Shown: positions 49,490-58,365 of the stretch, piece after piece
Numbering within the stretch: position 1 is the first letter of the stretch
Layout of the letters: the number at the start of each line of letters is the position of its first letter
Assembly: GCF_001665625.1 (NCBI RefSeq)
Contig: NZ_LZSY01000087.1
Location: forward strand, 1 to 64,000
Length of the DNA: 64,000 bases
Origin: Mycolicibacterium peregrinum
Lineage (GTDB): Bacteria; Actinomycetota; Actinomycetes; Mycobacteriales; Mycobacteriaceae
Direction: 5' to 3'
The notes under the pieces: generated by a model
What the model was told of the DNA's origin: nothing
The model's database searches: none
What the model saw: only the letters and a program-made list of their open reading frames with translations
Made by a program: the position numbers and the translations under genes

Positions 49490-50734
49490 TTACCGACCGG
49501 CAGCGGAGCTCGCGGTGAGCTGAGCCCGGGCCCGCGCCCAGGTCAGGAATTCCGCGACGGCATCGGCGGTGTAGTGCCCGCGGGGTGAGCCGAAGATGTC
49601 GAAGGCGTGCTGTGCATGCGGGATCTCGGCGTAGACCACGGGCGAATTCGACACCCGGCGCAGGGCGGCGACGAAATCGCGGCCTTCCACCACCGGGATG
49701 AGTGAGTCGTTGGTCCCGTGCAGGACGAAGAACGGCGGTGCGTCCGGGTGTACCAGAGTGATCGGTGAGGCGTCCCGGTACACCTGATCATTGGTGGCGA
49801 GCGGCAACTTCACGATCAGCCGCTCCAGGATCTCCATGAACTCCTGACGTCCGGGACCCGTGGTGCTGAACCAGTCGTAGCGACCGTAGACGGGTACCGC
49901 CGCCGCCACCGAGGTGTCCGCGTCCTCGAAACCGGGCTGCCACTTGGGATCGTTGGGCGTCAACGCGGCCAAGGCGGTCAGATGCCCGCCCGCCGAACCG
50001 CCGGTGATACACACCGCGTCCGGGTCACCGCCGTACTCGGCGATGTTCTCCTTCACCCAGGCCAACGCGCGCTTCACGTCGATGATGTGGTTGGGCCACG
50101 GGTGGCGCGGGCTGATTCGGTAACCGATCGACACACAGATCCAGCCCTGCTCGGCCAGGTGGCTCATCAGCGGATACGACTGCGGCCTGCGCATCCCGAT
50201 CATCCATGCCCCGCCCGGGACCTGCAGCAGCACCGGTGCTTTGCCGTCGCGCGGCAGGTCCGGGCGCATCCAGATGTCGGCCAGATTGGCCCGGTGCGGG
50301 CCGTAGTGGACGGTCTTGCGGGCGTAGCGGCGCCGGCTCATCGCGGTGGAGTACACCTCACCCCGACGCAGGGGCCGCACTGTCGTGGGGTATTCGTCGG
50401 CCAGGGCTTCGTGCACCGGATTTTCGAAGTAGGGCCGTGATTGCACACCGCGCCGGTGCACCAGCACCAGCAGGCCCCAGGAAATGGCCTTGAGCAGCAA
50501 CGAGATTCGGCCACCCGCGGAGCGGTAGTCGCCGCGGATGGCGCGGCGCAGCGCATCGAGGGCCGACACGGTGATCACCAGCGGGGCATTCTCCGAGGTC
50601 GGCCAGCCGAACGCGAAGGACTGGACCGTGGTGTAGCCCCTACGTCCGAGCGGTTTCACCGCGTTGGCAGCGTTGAGCAACTCGGCGGCGGCAAGGAGCA
50701 GCCGCCTTCTTGGTCCAGGTTGGCGGTCAGCCAC
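49490..50734 (-). CDS. lipO: esterase, LipO-like
   Basis: A 414-residue alpha/beta hydrolase with PGGAW as oxyanion segment, GGSAGGH as nucleophile elbow and HAQHAFD near the C-terminus; it is related to the LipC-like enzyme at 18320. Length and the two upstream neighbours (acyl-CoA synthetase and acyltransferase) match M. tuberculosis Rv1426c-Rv1428c, where this is lipO. The GTG overlaps the synthetase stop by 8 bp. It probably hydrolyses lipid esters, products or substrates of the adjacent enzymes. Confidence 0.8.
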   Translation of the reverse strand: MADRQPGPRRRLLLAAAELLNAANAVKPLGRRGYTTVQSFAFGWPTSENAPLVITVSALDALRRAIRGDYRSAGGRISLLLKAISWGLLVLVHRRGVQSRPYFENPVHEALADEYPTTVRPLRRGEVYSTAMSRRRYARKTVHYGPHRANLADIWMRPDLPRDGKAPVLLQVPGGAWMIGMRRPQSYPLMSHLAEQGWICVSIGYRISPRHPWPNHIIDVKRALAWVKENIAEYGGDPDAVCITGGSAGGHLTALAALTPNDPKWQPGFEDADTSVAAAVPVYGRYDWFSTTGPGRQEFMEILERLIVKLPLATNDQVYRDASPITLVHPDAPPFFVLHGTNDSLIPVVEGRDFVAALRRVSNSPVVYAEIPHAQHAFDIFGSPRGHYTADAVAEFLTWARARAQLTASSAAGR

Positions 50735-52364
50735 TCACGATCTCCTGCAGTTGACGGCGGTCGATCTTGCCGGTGCTGTTGCGCGGCAACTCGGCCAGCA
50801 CGGTGATCTCCCGCGGCACTTTGTAATTGGCGAGGTTCTCCCGAACATACGCCTTCAGGTCGTCGGGCGTGGCAGCGCCCGAGACCCTCACGAACGCCAC
50901 CAGGCGTTGGCCGTACTGCTCGTCGTCGACACCGATGACCGCGGCCTCTGCGACATCGGCATGGCCGGCCAGCACTTTCTCGACCTCGATCGGATAGACG
51001 TTCTCGCCGCCGGAGACGATCATCTCGTCGTCGCGACCCACCACGAACAGCCGGCCTGCCTCATCGAGGTAACCGACATCACCCGAAGACATGAAGCCCT
51101 CGTGGAAGTTTTTGGTGCTGCCGGAGGTGTAGCCGTCGAACTGCGTGGAGTTGCGGACGTAAATGGTGCCCACCTCGCCGGCGGGAACCTGTCGGAATTC
51201 CGCGTCGAGAATGCGGATCTCGGTACCTTCGGCCGGTTTACCCGCGGTGTCAGGTGCGGCGCGCAGATCGGCAGGCGTCGCGGTGGCGATCATGCCTGCC
51301 TCGGTGGCGTTGTAGTTGTTGTAGATGATGTCGCCGAACCGGTCCATGAAGGCGGTGACGACGTCCGGACGCATGCGCGAGCCGGACGCTGCGGCGAACC
51401 GCAGCGTGCGGCCGTCGTAGCGATTCAGGACGTTCTCGGGCAGGTCCATGATCCGGTCGAACATCACCGGCACCACGCACAGGCCCTTCGCCCGATGCCG
51501 GTCGACGAGCTCGAGGGTGGCCTCGGGATCGAACTTGCGCCGCGTCACGATGGTGCAGGCCATCGACGCCGCGAAGGCCAGCTGGGAGAAGCCCCAGGCG
51601 TGAAACATCGGCGCCACGATCACGACCCGCTCTTCGGTGTGCCAGGGGGTCCGGTCGAGGATCGCCTTGAGCACCTCGGGGCCGCCACCGGAATGCTTGG
51701 CGCCCTTGGGAGTTCCGGTGGTGCCCGAGGTCAGCAAGATGACCTTGCTTTTCTCGGTGGCACGGCGCGGCTCGGCGCCGCGGTGCTGCTCGACCAGTTT
51801 CGCGACGGTGAGGTCGTGGGCGTGGGTGTCGGTCCACGCCACGATCCGCGCGGCCTCGGGCCGGTCGGAGAGGGCCAAGGCGGCGGTGTCGGTGAACTCC
51901 TCGTCGTAGATGACCGCGTCGACGGATTCGCGGTTGACCACCTCGGCCATGGCCGGCGCGGCGAACGACGTGTTGAGCAGCAGCACGTCGGCGCCGATGC
52001 GATTGGCCGCGATCAGTGACAGCACGAAGCCGCGGTGATTGCGGGCCATGATGCCGAGCACTTTGGGTTCACCGCCCGGCAGCGCCTGCAGGCCGGCGGC
52101 CAGGGCATCGGCCTGCTGATCGACCTGCTGCCAGGTCAGCGTGCCGAGTTCGTCGACCAGGCCCGGCCGGTTCGGACACCGCTGTGCCGAGGCCGCGAAA
52201 CCCGAAGTGACACTCATGTTCTCGCGGGCCATGGCCGACGCGATGCGCAGGTACTTGTCCGGGCGCATCACGGTGATGATTCCGGCCCTGCGCATGGTGG
52301 CCACCAGGCCTGCGACGTCGGACACTCGGTCCACCGGTCCAGTCAGCAGATCAAGCGGATTCAC
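50727..52364 (-). CDS. fadD12: acyl-CoA synthetase, FadD12-like
   Basis: A 545-residue AMP-forming acyl-CoA/acyl-AMP ligase. The P-loop LLTSGTTGTPKG, YNNYNATEAG, GYTSGSTKNF-then-SSGDVGYLDEAG-RLFVVGRDDEMI and the final NSTGKIDRR (catalytic Lys) are all present. It activates fatty or sterol side-chain acids with CoA. The order acyltransferase-FadD-esterase matches Rv1428c-fadD12-lipO. It lies 6 bp after the acyltransferase in the operon with a KstR-like box upstream. Confidence 0.85.
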   Translation of the reverse strand: MNPLDLLTGPVDRVSDVAGLVATMRRAGIITVMRPDKYLRIASAMARENMSVTSGFAASAQRCPNRPGLVDELGTLTWQQVDQQADALAAGLQALPGGEPKVLGIMARNHRGFVLSLIAANRIGADVLLLNTSFAAPAMAEVVNRESVDAVIYDEEFTDTAALALSDRPEAARIVAWTDTHAHDLTVAKLVEQHRGAEPRRATEKSKVILLTSGTTGTPKGAKHSGGGPEVLKAILDRTPWHTEERVVIVAPMFHAWGFSQLAFAASMACTIVTRRKFDPEATLELVDRHRAKGLCVVPVMFDRIMDLPENVLNRYDGRTLRFAAASGSRMRPDVVTAFMDRFGDIIYNNYNATEAGMIATATPADLRAAPDTAGKPAEGTEIRILDAEFRQVPAGEVGTIYVRNSTQFDGYTSGSTKNFHEGFMSSGDVGYLDEAGRLFVVGRDDEMIVSGGENVYPIEVEKVLAGHADVAEAAVIGVDDEQYGQRLVAFVRVSGAATPDDLKAYVRENLANYKVPREITVLAELPRNSTGKIDRRQLQEIVSG

Positions 52365-52370
52365 CGGTGC

Positions 52371-53180
52371 TCAGCCGATCACCGGGAAGCGGCGCTCTTC
52401 GGCCAGCTCGTCCAGCGCGCGCTGCATGACCCGGCGGACGTGCGCGTCGACCTCGTCGATGTCGGGGTTCTCGCCGAATTCGGCCTCGATGTCGATCGGC
52501 GGCAACGTCTTCATCACGATCTTGGACGGCAGCGGCACATTGAGCGGCAACACCGCCGACAGGCCGAACGGGAAGCCGAACGACACCGGCACGATCTTGG
52601 TGCGGGCCATCCGCGCGATCGGGCCGAGTGCCTTGGCGATCTCGGTGCCGCGGGACAGGAACAGTTGGGTCTCCTGGCCACCGATGCCGACCATGGGCAC
52701 GATCGGGACGCCGGAGTTGATCGCCGCCTTGATGTAACCGGTACGCCCGGCGAAATCGATCTTGTTCGCCGACAGGGTCGGTCGGTACACGTCGTAGTCA
52801 CCGCCGGGGAACACCACGACCACGCCACCCGAGCGCAGCGCCTCGTCGGCGTTCTCGTGGTTGGCCCGGATGAAGCCGGTCTTCTTGAAGAAGGCCGCGG
52901 TCGGGCCGGTCATCAGCATGTCGTGGCTGAGGGTGTAGACCGGGCGCTCGTAACCGAACTTCTCGTAGAAGCCCGTCGCGAACACCGGCACGTCCAGGGC
53001 GAACAGGCCACCGGAATGGTTCGACACCACCAGGGCGCCCCCGTTGGGGAAGCTGTCCAGCCCGCGCACCTCGGCACGGTGGTAGCCCTTGATCAGCGGC
53101 CGCAGCAAGCCCATGACCTTCTCGGTCAGGCTCGGATCCCACTTGGTGATTTCGGACGGGTCGATGTCGGTCGCGGCCAC
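52371..53180 (-). CDS. lysophospholipid acyltransferase-superfamily protein, Rv1428c-like
   Basis: A 269-residue acyltransferase of the PlsC/DAGAT superfamily. SNHSGGLFALDV is the substrate-pocket His motif in the form used by this group, FPGGDYDVYRP the glycerolipid-binding motif, and PMVGIGGQET a later conserved stretch. It probably esterifies a lipid at the membrane surface. First gene of the acyltransferase-fadD12-lipO operon; a KstR-like box ends 19 bp upstream of its start. Confidence 0.83.
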   Translation of the reverse strand: MAATDIDPSEITKWDPSLTEKVMGLLRPLIKGYHRAEVRGLDSFPNGGALVVSNHSGGLFALDVPVFATGFYEKFGYERPVYTLSHDMLMTGPTAAFFKKTGFIRANHENADEALRSGGVVVVFPGGDYDVYRPTLSANKIDFAGRTGYIKAAINSGVPIVPMVGIGGQETQLFLSRGTEIAKALGPIARMARTKIVPVSFGFPFGLSAVLPLNVPLPSKIVMKTLPPIDIEAEFGENPDIDEVDAHVRRVMQRALDELAEERRFPVIG

Positions 53181-53199
53181 AGGGTCCCCCTATGTGGAT

Positions 53200-53213
53200 T
53201 GGAACGTGTTCTA
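53200..53213. promoter_or_regulatory. KstR-like operator
   Basis: TGGAACGTGTTCTA fits the KstR consensus TNNAACNNGTTNNA at every fixed position. KstR represses sterol-catabolism genes in mycobacteria. The site lies directly upstream of the acyltransferase-fadD12-lipO operon. Confidence 0.7.
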
Positions 53214-53327
53214 TTTTTGCTAGTGTACCCAGGTCGAGGGCGAAAAACCCATTCGCTTCGCAGGGTCGTTCACCTACTGCCGAGTAGCCGCGGTCAATCC
53301 TCTCAAAACCACAGGTCCGCGGTGTCG

Positions 53328-53900
53328 CTATGAGTCCAGCTCACTGATCTCCTCGCCGACGTTGCGCCGGGCCTGGGCTTCCCAGCGTTGCCGGCCCGCC
53401 TCGGTGTGGAAGATCGGTCCGTCGAGCAACGCCGCGAGCACGCGCGCCCGCGCCGGTCGGAACACGTCGTCGGGCACCGATGCGTACTCCTCGCGGACCG
53501 CGTCGGCGTACTGCCGGTAGCGCAGTGCCGGCGCTGCGAGTACCGACAGGTCTGCGTCACTCAGCACCGCCGCGTTGACGTCCTCCGGCTCGACCTTGTG
53601 CGACTTGGTGGCCAGGACGAGTCGGGCGACTTCGCCGCTGTCGGGCGATTCGGCCAACAGTTGGCGGGCCAACGCCGCGGAGCGGTCTTCGTTGTCGTCG
53701 CGACCGATCTCGTAGATCGCATCGTGAAACCACGCCGCGAGTTCGACCGCTTCCCGGTCGAACTGCAGTCCGTCCTCGGCAAGGACGCCGATCGCGTCGA
53801 GCACTTCCCGCAGGTGCGCGACGTTGTGGTGCTTCCGGTGCGATTCGGACCAGCGGGCCAGCAGGTCTTCCCGCAGTCGCTCGGTGAGATGTGCAGCCAT
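53328..53900 (-). CDS. HD-domain phosphohydrolase-like protein
   Basis: A 190-residue all-helical protein of the predicted HD-superfamily phosphohydrolases. HHNVAHLREVL (near 25), AAWFHDAIY (HD pair near 58) and SDADLSVLA (near 125) supply metal ligands. Such proteins cleave nucleotide or other phosphoesters; substrate unknown. The ATG at 53900 gives the normal length. It is divergent from nat and may share its promoter region. Confidence 0.82.
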   Translation of the reverse strand: MAAHLTERLREDLLARWSESHRKHHNVAHLREVLDAIGVLAEDGLQFDREAVELAAWFHDAIYEIGRDDNEDRSAALARQLLAESPDSGEVARLVLATKSHKVEPEDVNAAVLSDADLSVLAAPALRYRQYADAVREEYASVPDDVFRPARARVLAALLDGPIFHTEAGRQRWEAQARRNVGEEISELDS

Positions 53901-53955
53901 AGGGCCAGTGTCCTCCGAGATTGACCACGACCACCGTTGAGGCACCATTGCGATC

Positions 53956-54795
53956 ATGGGATCAGACCTCACTGCGTACCTCGACCGGATCGGCCTTGCG
54001 GGTCCGGTGTCAGCCGATGTGGAGACGCTGCGCAACGTCGTCGCCGCGCATGGTCGCTCGATCCCCTTCGAGAACCTCGACCCCCTGCTGGGCATCCCGG
54101 TCGCAGACCTCAGTGCAGAGGCGTTGGCGGACAAGCTGATCACCCGGCGCCGCGGTGGCTACTGCTACGAGCACAACGGTCTGCTCGGCCACGTCCTGGA
54201 CGAGCTGGGATACGGCGTCGACCGGTTGGCCGGGCGGGTGGTCTGGATGAAGGAGCCCGACGCGCCGTTGCCCGCGCTCACCCACAACGTGCTCGCCGTG
54301 ACGGTGCCGGGAGAGGCCGGACGCTTCCTGGTCGACGTCGGTTTCGGCGGGCAGACATTGTCGTCCCCTATCCGTTTGCAGACCGCCGCGGTGCAACAGA
54401 CCCGCCACGAGCCCTACCGGTTGATGGAATTGCCCACCCAGGGCGCACCGGTATACGAACTGGCCGCACAGGTCCGCGGGCAGTGGCAGCCGCTGTACCG
54501 ATTCACCGCCGTGCCGCAACCACGCATCGACCTCGAAGTCGGAAGCTGGTACGTGTCAACGCATCCCGGCGGAATCTTCGTCGTCGGGCTGACCGCGGCC
54601 CTGGTCACCGACGATGCCAGGATCAACCTGCGCGGCCGGAACCTGGCCATCCACCACCACGACGGGACCGAGAAGATCCGCTTCGACACCGCCGAGCAGG
54701 TGCTCGATGCGCTCACCGGGCGGTTCGGGATCAACCTGTCCGATCTCGACGGCGTCGACGTCGAGGCCCGGGTGGCACAGGTGCTGGACAGCTGA
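53956..54795 (+). CDS. nat: arylamine N-acetyltransferase
   Basis: A 279-residue NAT. The catalytic triad Cys70 (RRGGYCYEHNG), His110 (THNVLAV) and Asp127 (DVGFGGQ) sits at the family positions, and length and sequence closely follow the M. smegmatis enzyme (about 275 aa). It transfers acetyl or propionyl from CoA to arylamines and hydrazines such as isoniazid; in mycobacteria nat is linked to sterol and cell-wall lipid metabolism. Here it stands beside a KstR-boxed operon but outside the usual hsaC-linked setting. Confidence 0.95.
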   Translation: MGSDLTAYLDRIGLAGPVSADVETLRNVVAAHGRSIPFENLDPLLGIPVADLSAEALADKLITRRRGGYCYEHNGLLGHVLDELGYGVDRLAGRVVWMKEPDAPLPALTHNVLAVTVPGEAGRFLVDVGFGGQTLSSPIRLQTAAVQQTRHEPYRLMELPTQGAPVYELAAQVRGQWQPLYRFTAVPQPRIDLEVGSWYVSTHPGGIFVVGLTAALVTDDARINLRGRNLAIHHHDGTEKIRFDTAEQVLDALTGRFGINLSDLDGVDVEARVAQVLDS

Positions 54796-54855
54796 GGGCC
54801 GCGCGAGCGCAGCAGGAAATGTCATGTCCCGCGGACGGGCAGCCGACCATACTCG

Positions 54856-55779
54856 GTGACCGTGGAGGAACAACCGAACGGGCGTGACCGGTTGCGGGAA
54901 CTGCTCGACGCCGTCGTCGACGACGCGAACTCGGGCGTCGGTGACATGGCGCGCAGCAGTTACGCGTCGGAGTTTCACTTCTCCCGGGAGGTCCGCAGAC
55001 TCACCGGAGAACCGCCCGCGGCGTTGCGCCGTCGAGTCATGCTCGAGCATGCGGCGTGGCGTTTGCAGCAGGGGGCCGGAGTGGCCGAGGTGGCCGAGTC
55101 CGAGGGCTGGTCTTCGGCCGAGGTGTTCTCCAGGGCGTTCCGTCGCGCGTTCGGGGTGCCGCCGTCACGTGCCGGCGCTGTGGGATTTCGGCTCACCGCG
55201 CCCAACGGCGTGCACTTCCATCCGCCGCAGGCCTTGTGGTGTGACGCCGACCCGAGTGAGGCCACCGGTCCGGACATCGCGCAGTTCATGCTCGTGCACG
55301 ACGTCGCCGACACCGAGTACCTGATCGGCGCCGCCCGCAAGCTCTCCGAAGAGCAATGGGGGCAGGAGATCTCACCGGCGCAGGTAGTGCTCGACTGGGA
55401 CGGACCCGAAGGAAGTGTCGCCGCGGTGCTCGGCGCGATCGTGTGGACCAAGGAGGTCTGGCTGGCCACCATCGAAGGCCGGGACTTCCCCGCCCGGACC
55501 GCGACCAGCCAGGCGTCTGCCGAGCAGCTAGAGGCGCATCACGCCGACATCGGAAAGCGCTGGACCACAATGATCTCCGAATACTCGGCGGCGGGACGGC
55601 TGGGGGACACCGTCATCGACGCACTGTGCGATCCGCCGGAATCCTTTCAGCTGTACGGGATCATCGCGCACGTGCTGACGTACTCCGCGCACCGGCGTGC
55701 CCTCGCGCGCGGCATGCTGGCCCGGCACGGTGTCGCTGTCGACCGGGGTGACCCACTCGAATGGATGAGAAAGGACTGA
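54856..55779 (+). CDS. AraC-type HTH protein with DinB-like domain
   Basis: About 307 residues: an N-terminal AraC-type double HTH (about 10-110, with AEVFSRAFRRAFGVPPS) fused to a helical DinB/YfiT-like domain (about 140-300, with His-rich HVLTYSAHRR that could bind metal). Fusions of this kind are thought to sense small molecules. A -10-like CATACT (54848-54853) would start transcription near GTG 54862, so the true start may be 54862 on a leaderless mRNA rather than GTG 54856. Confidence 0.75.
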   Translation: MTVEEQPNGRDRLRELLDAVVDDANSGVGDMARSSYASEFHFSREVRRLTGEPPAALRRRVMLEHAAWRLQQGAGVAEVAESEGWSSAEVFSRAFRRAFGVPPSRAGAVGFRLTAPNGVHFHPPQALWCDADPSEATGPDIAQFMLVHDVADTEYLIGAARKLSEEQWGQEISPAQVVLDWDGPEGSVAAVLGAIVWTKEVWLATIEGRDFPARTATSQASAEQLEAHHADIGKRWTTMISEYSAAGRLGDTVIDALCDPPESFQLYGIIAHVLTYSAHRRALARGMLARHGVAVDRGDPLEWMRKD

Positions 55780-55782
55780 CCG

Positions 55783-56316
55783 TTGAAGACTGTGTACTAC
55801 ACCGCGTCGAGCCTGGACGGTTTCATCGTCGACAACGAGGCCAGTCTGGATTGGCTGATCTCGCGGAACATCGACCAGCAGGGCCCGTTCGGCTATGACG
55901 AGTTCATCAAAACCATTGGTGCCCTTGCGATGGGATCATCGACCTACGAATGGATCGTGAAGAACCAACCCGATGAGTGGGCGTATGAGCAGCCGACGTG
56001 GGTGCTGACCCACCGACCCGAGATCGTGGCTGCTGAGCATCCGGTGCAGGTGTTCTCTGGTGACGTTGCCGAGCTGCATACCGAGCTGGTGTCGGCTGCG
56101 GCGGGCAAGGACATCTGGGTGGTCGGGGGAGGGCAGGTCGCTGCCCAGTTCGTCACCGCCGGACTGATCGACGAGATGATCGTCAGCTACGCACCCTGTT
56201 CGCTGGGTGCGGGGTCGCCGGTACTGCCGGTCCGGTCCGAGTGGGCATTGGCCGAGAGTGCGCTCAACGGCGATTTCGTCTGCGCCCGCTGGGTCAGGGC
56301 GCAGACTGCCGGCTGA
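55783..56316 (+). CDS. dihydrofolate reductase-family (RibD C-terminal-like) protein
   Basis: A 177-residue protein of the DHFR/RibD C-terminal fold: TASSLDGFIVD at the start, AMGSSTYEW, IWVVGGGQVAAQF in the nucleotide-binding part. It is likely an NADPH reductase of unknown substrate, not the housekeeping DHFR. The start is a TTG at 55783, 3 bp after the upstream stop and preceded by AAAGGA, so it is coupled to the AraC-DinB gene. Its last 23 bp overlap the convergent TetR gene. Confidence 0.8.
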   Translation: MKTVYYTASSLDGFIVDNEASLDWLISRNIDQQGPFGYDEFIKTIGALAMGSSTYEWIVKNQPDEWAYEQPTWVLTHRPEIVAAEHPVQVFSGDVAELHTELVSAAAGKDIWVVGGGQVAAQFVTAGLIDEMIVSYAPCSLGAGSPVLPVRSEWALAESALNGDFVCARWVRAQTAG

Positions 56317-56944
56317 GCCGCGGGACGCCGTTACGGAGGACGAATTCCTTTGACTTGATCAGGAATTCGAGTTGGCGGGCGACATCGTGCAGGGGCTCGA
56401 CCGATCTCGACGATCGGCACAGCACCACGGCGCCCTCCAGTGCTGCGATGCACATGACCGCCAGCGAGGACGCGTCGGACGCGTCGAAGCCGTCGGCGGC
56501 GAAGTGGGCGGTCAGGGCGGTGCGCCAGCGGTCGAAGACCGCGCCCGCCGCCGCGGTGAGTTCCGGTTCCTCGTCCGGGTCGGCGATCGCCACCGCGACC
56601 ACCGGGCAGCCCGCGGTGAAATCGCTTCCGGTGAGCACTCGCTCCCAGAATTCGACGAACCGGTGCACCAGATCCCACGCGTTTTCCGACGTTTCGGCGC
56701 CGACGACATCACCGATCGTGTCCGCGGCGAACTGCAGCGCCTCCATCAGGATCTGGCGGCGACCGCCGGGGAAATGGTGGTAGACGGAACCGCGAGGTGC
56801 GCCACTACGGGCCAGGACCTCGTCGATCGTGACGCCGGCAGCGCCTCGCTCACGTAGTACCTCGACCGCGCTGCCGAGCATGCGGGCGCGGGTGGAGCCG
56901 CGTTTGTTCCGCGGCTTCGTGGCGGAGTCAGGCGACCCGGTCAT
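56294..56944 (-). CDS. TetR-family regulator
   Basis: A 216-residue TetR-type regulator of the LmrA/YxaF-like group. HTH: GVTIDEVLARSGAPRGSVYHHFPGGRRQI. The ligand-binding domain has GCPVVAVAIADPDEEPEL. The ATG at 56944 is the first giving a normal N-terminus; the longer open frame upstream lies in AT-rich spacer. Its target may be the convergent reductase pair or itself. Confidence 0.85.
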   Translation of the reverse strand: MTGSPDSATKPRNKRGSTRARMLGSAVEVLRERGAAGVTIDEVLARSGAPRGSVYHHFPGGRRQILMEALQFAADTIGDVVGAETSENAWDLVHRFVEFWERVLTGSDFTAGCPVVAVAIADPDEEPELTAAAGAVFDRWRTALTAHFAADGFDASDASSLAVMCIAALEGAVVLCRSSRSVEPLHDVARQLEFLIKSKEFVLRNGVPRLSRQSAP

Positions 56945-57259
56945 GCAAGAACTGCGAGGAACAGCGAAGCAGCATCCGCGGGGTGATGGTGCGCACCGGA
57001 GTATGTGGTGTGCGGACCCGACGGGTGAACCGGTGACCGGCGAGGTTGAGTTCAACGACCCACATCGCGCACCGCCCTTCTATGTCATCCACCATAGAAA
57101 TGATGGAATCCTCGCATGATATCGAGTATCTAACGAACATGCTTGTGGATAAGAGACTAGCAGGTGAACGGCTTCTGAACAGGTCCTGCCACGCTTCGGT
57201 GGACCTCAGCCGAATTATGATGTCTTGCATAATTCTGCGAACAGGCGTTGACTGCCCCC
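56945..57259. other. 315-bp intergenic region, AT-rich in its second half
   Basis: Between tetR and echA1. Short open frames here have unlikely composition and no start signals, so I see no gene. The second half (about 57080-57240) is AT-rich and holds the echA1 control site at 57212-57235. No mobile element ends were recognised. Confidence 0.5.
57212..57235 (+). promoter_or_regulatory. operator-like dyad over the echA1 -10
   Basis: GAATTATG-N8-CATAATTC is a perfect 8-bp dyad. The right arm contains the -10-like CATAAT (57228-57233), preceded by TG as an extended -10. A repressor here would block echA1 transcription. Confidence 0.5.
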
Positions 57260-58057
57260 ATGACGACGGACCCGGCCCTCGACACTCTGACGTTGCATCG
57301 GGACGGCCACGTCCTGCTGATCGGACTCAACCGTCCGGAGAAACGCAACGCGTTCAACGTCGCGATGCTGACCGATCTCTCGCTCGCCTACGGACTTCTC
57401 GAATCGGACGACGACCTGCGCGTCGGGGTGCTGTTCGCGCACGGTGACCACTTCACCGCGGGCCTCGATCTCGTCGACGTCGCCCCCTACGTGGCCAGTG
57501 GCGATCTGCCCATGCCCGAGGGTGGACGCGACCCGTGGCGCCTCGACGGCGAGTGGACCAAGCCCGTCGTCGCCGCGGCCCAGGGTCGATGCCTGACCCT
57601 CGGCATCGAACTGCTCCTGGCCGCCGATGTCCGTGTCGCGGCGCAGGACACCCGGTTCGCGCAGATCGAGGTGTTGCGCGGCATCTACCCGTTCGGCGGT
57701 GCCACCTTGCGGCTGCCGCGCCAGACGGGCTGGGGCAATGCCATGCGATGGCTGCTGACCGGCGACGAGTTCGACGCCGCCGAGGCGTACCGCATCGGGC
57801 TGATCCAGGAAGTCGCGCCGGACGCAGACGCGGCCCTGACCCGAGCCTGCGCGATCGCACACACGATTGCCGATCGCGCCGCCCCGCTCGGAGTCCGGGC
57901 CACCCTCGCCTCGGCGCACACCACCCGCCGCGACGGGGATGATGCCGCGATTGCGCGACTGCGGCCTGTGGTCGCTGAACTGTTCGCCACCGCCGACGCG
58001 GCCGAAGGCGTGCAGTCCTTCATCGAACGTCGGGCCGCGAACTTCCAGGGCCGCTGA
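57260..58057 (+). CDS. echA1: enoyl-CoA hydratase/isomerase family protein, EchA1-like
   Basis: A 265-residue crotonase-fold protein resembling Rv0222 (EchA1, 262 aa). LNRPEKRNAFN opens the fold; HFTAGLDL is the oxyanion-hole region, and AAAQGRCLTLGIELLLAADVRVAA with FAQIEVLRGIYP the second. The Glu residues typical of hydratases are only partly conserved, so the activity is open. I use ATG 57260; a TTG lies at 57248. The three genes downstream follow the Rv0223c-Rv0225 order. Confidence 0.82.
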   Translation: MTTDPALDTLTLHRDGHVLLIGLNRPEKRNAFNVAMLTDLSLAYGLLESDDDLRVGVLFAHGDHFTAGLDLVDVAPYVASGDLPMPEGGRDPWRLDGEWTKPVVAAAQGRCLTLGIELLLAADVRVAAQDTRFAQIEVLRGIYPFGGATLRLPRQTGWGNAMRWLLTGDEFDAAEAYRIGLIQEVAPDADAALTRACAIAHTIADRAAPLGVRATLASAHTTRRDGDDAAIARLRPVVAELFATADAAEGVQSFIERRAANFQGR

Positions 58058-58074
58058 GGGTTCGGCGCGAACAG

Positions 58075-58296
58075 CTAGCCCGCGGTATCCAGCGCGACCA
58101 GGGCCGCGGCCACGGCGTAGAACTTGTTGGACCCGAGCTGGCGCACGGTCTTGATGTTGAACGCGGCCGCGAGATGCTCGGCATCGGCGTCGGTGACCCC
58201 GGCCAGGGCCGCCGGAGAGGCGTCCAGGATCTCCTTGAGCGACTTGTCCTCGTAGGCCTTGTCGAGCGACTTGGCCAGATCAACGGAAACTGCCAC
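58075..58296 (-). CDS. small conserved hypothetical protein
   Basis: A 73-residue protein starting at GTG 58296, with GGAGG upstream. It is helical, with VDLAKSLDKAYEDKSLKEILD and then AALAGVTDADAEHLAAAF, the latter resembling a helix-hairpin-helix-type segment. No enzymatic motif is visible. It ends 17 bp from the convergent echA1 stop and is separated from the aldehyde dehydrogenase upstream by a long hairpin. Confidence 0.7.
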   Translation of the reverse strand: MAVSVDLAKSLDKAYEDKSLKEILDASPAALAGVTDADAEHLAAAFNIKTVRQLGSNKFYAVAAALVALDTAG

Positions 58297-58365
58297 GGTG
58301 CCTCCTCGTTGTTGGGCTGCCCACCGTAGTTGCCCAACCTGAATGCGGGCTGTCCATCTACTGGC

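Noticed and set aside
57046..57447. Possible small gene in the tetR-echA1 spacer
   Set aside because: The frame runs into echA1 out of phase, and only its first part avoids shadow composition; no start signal.
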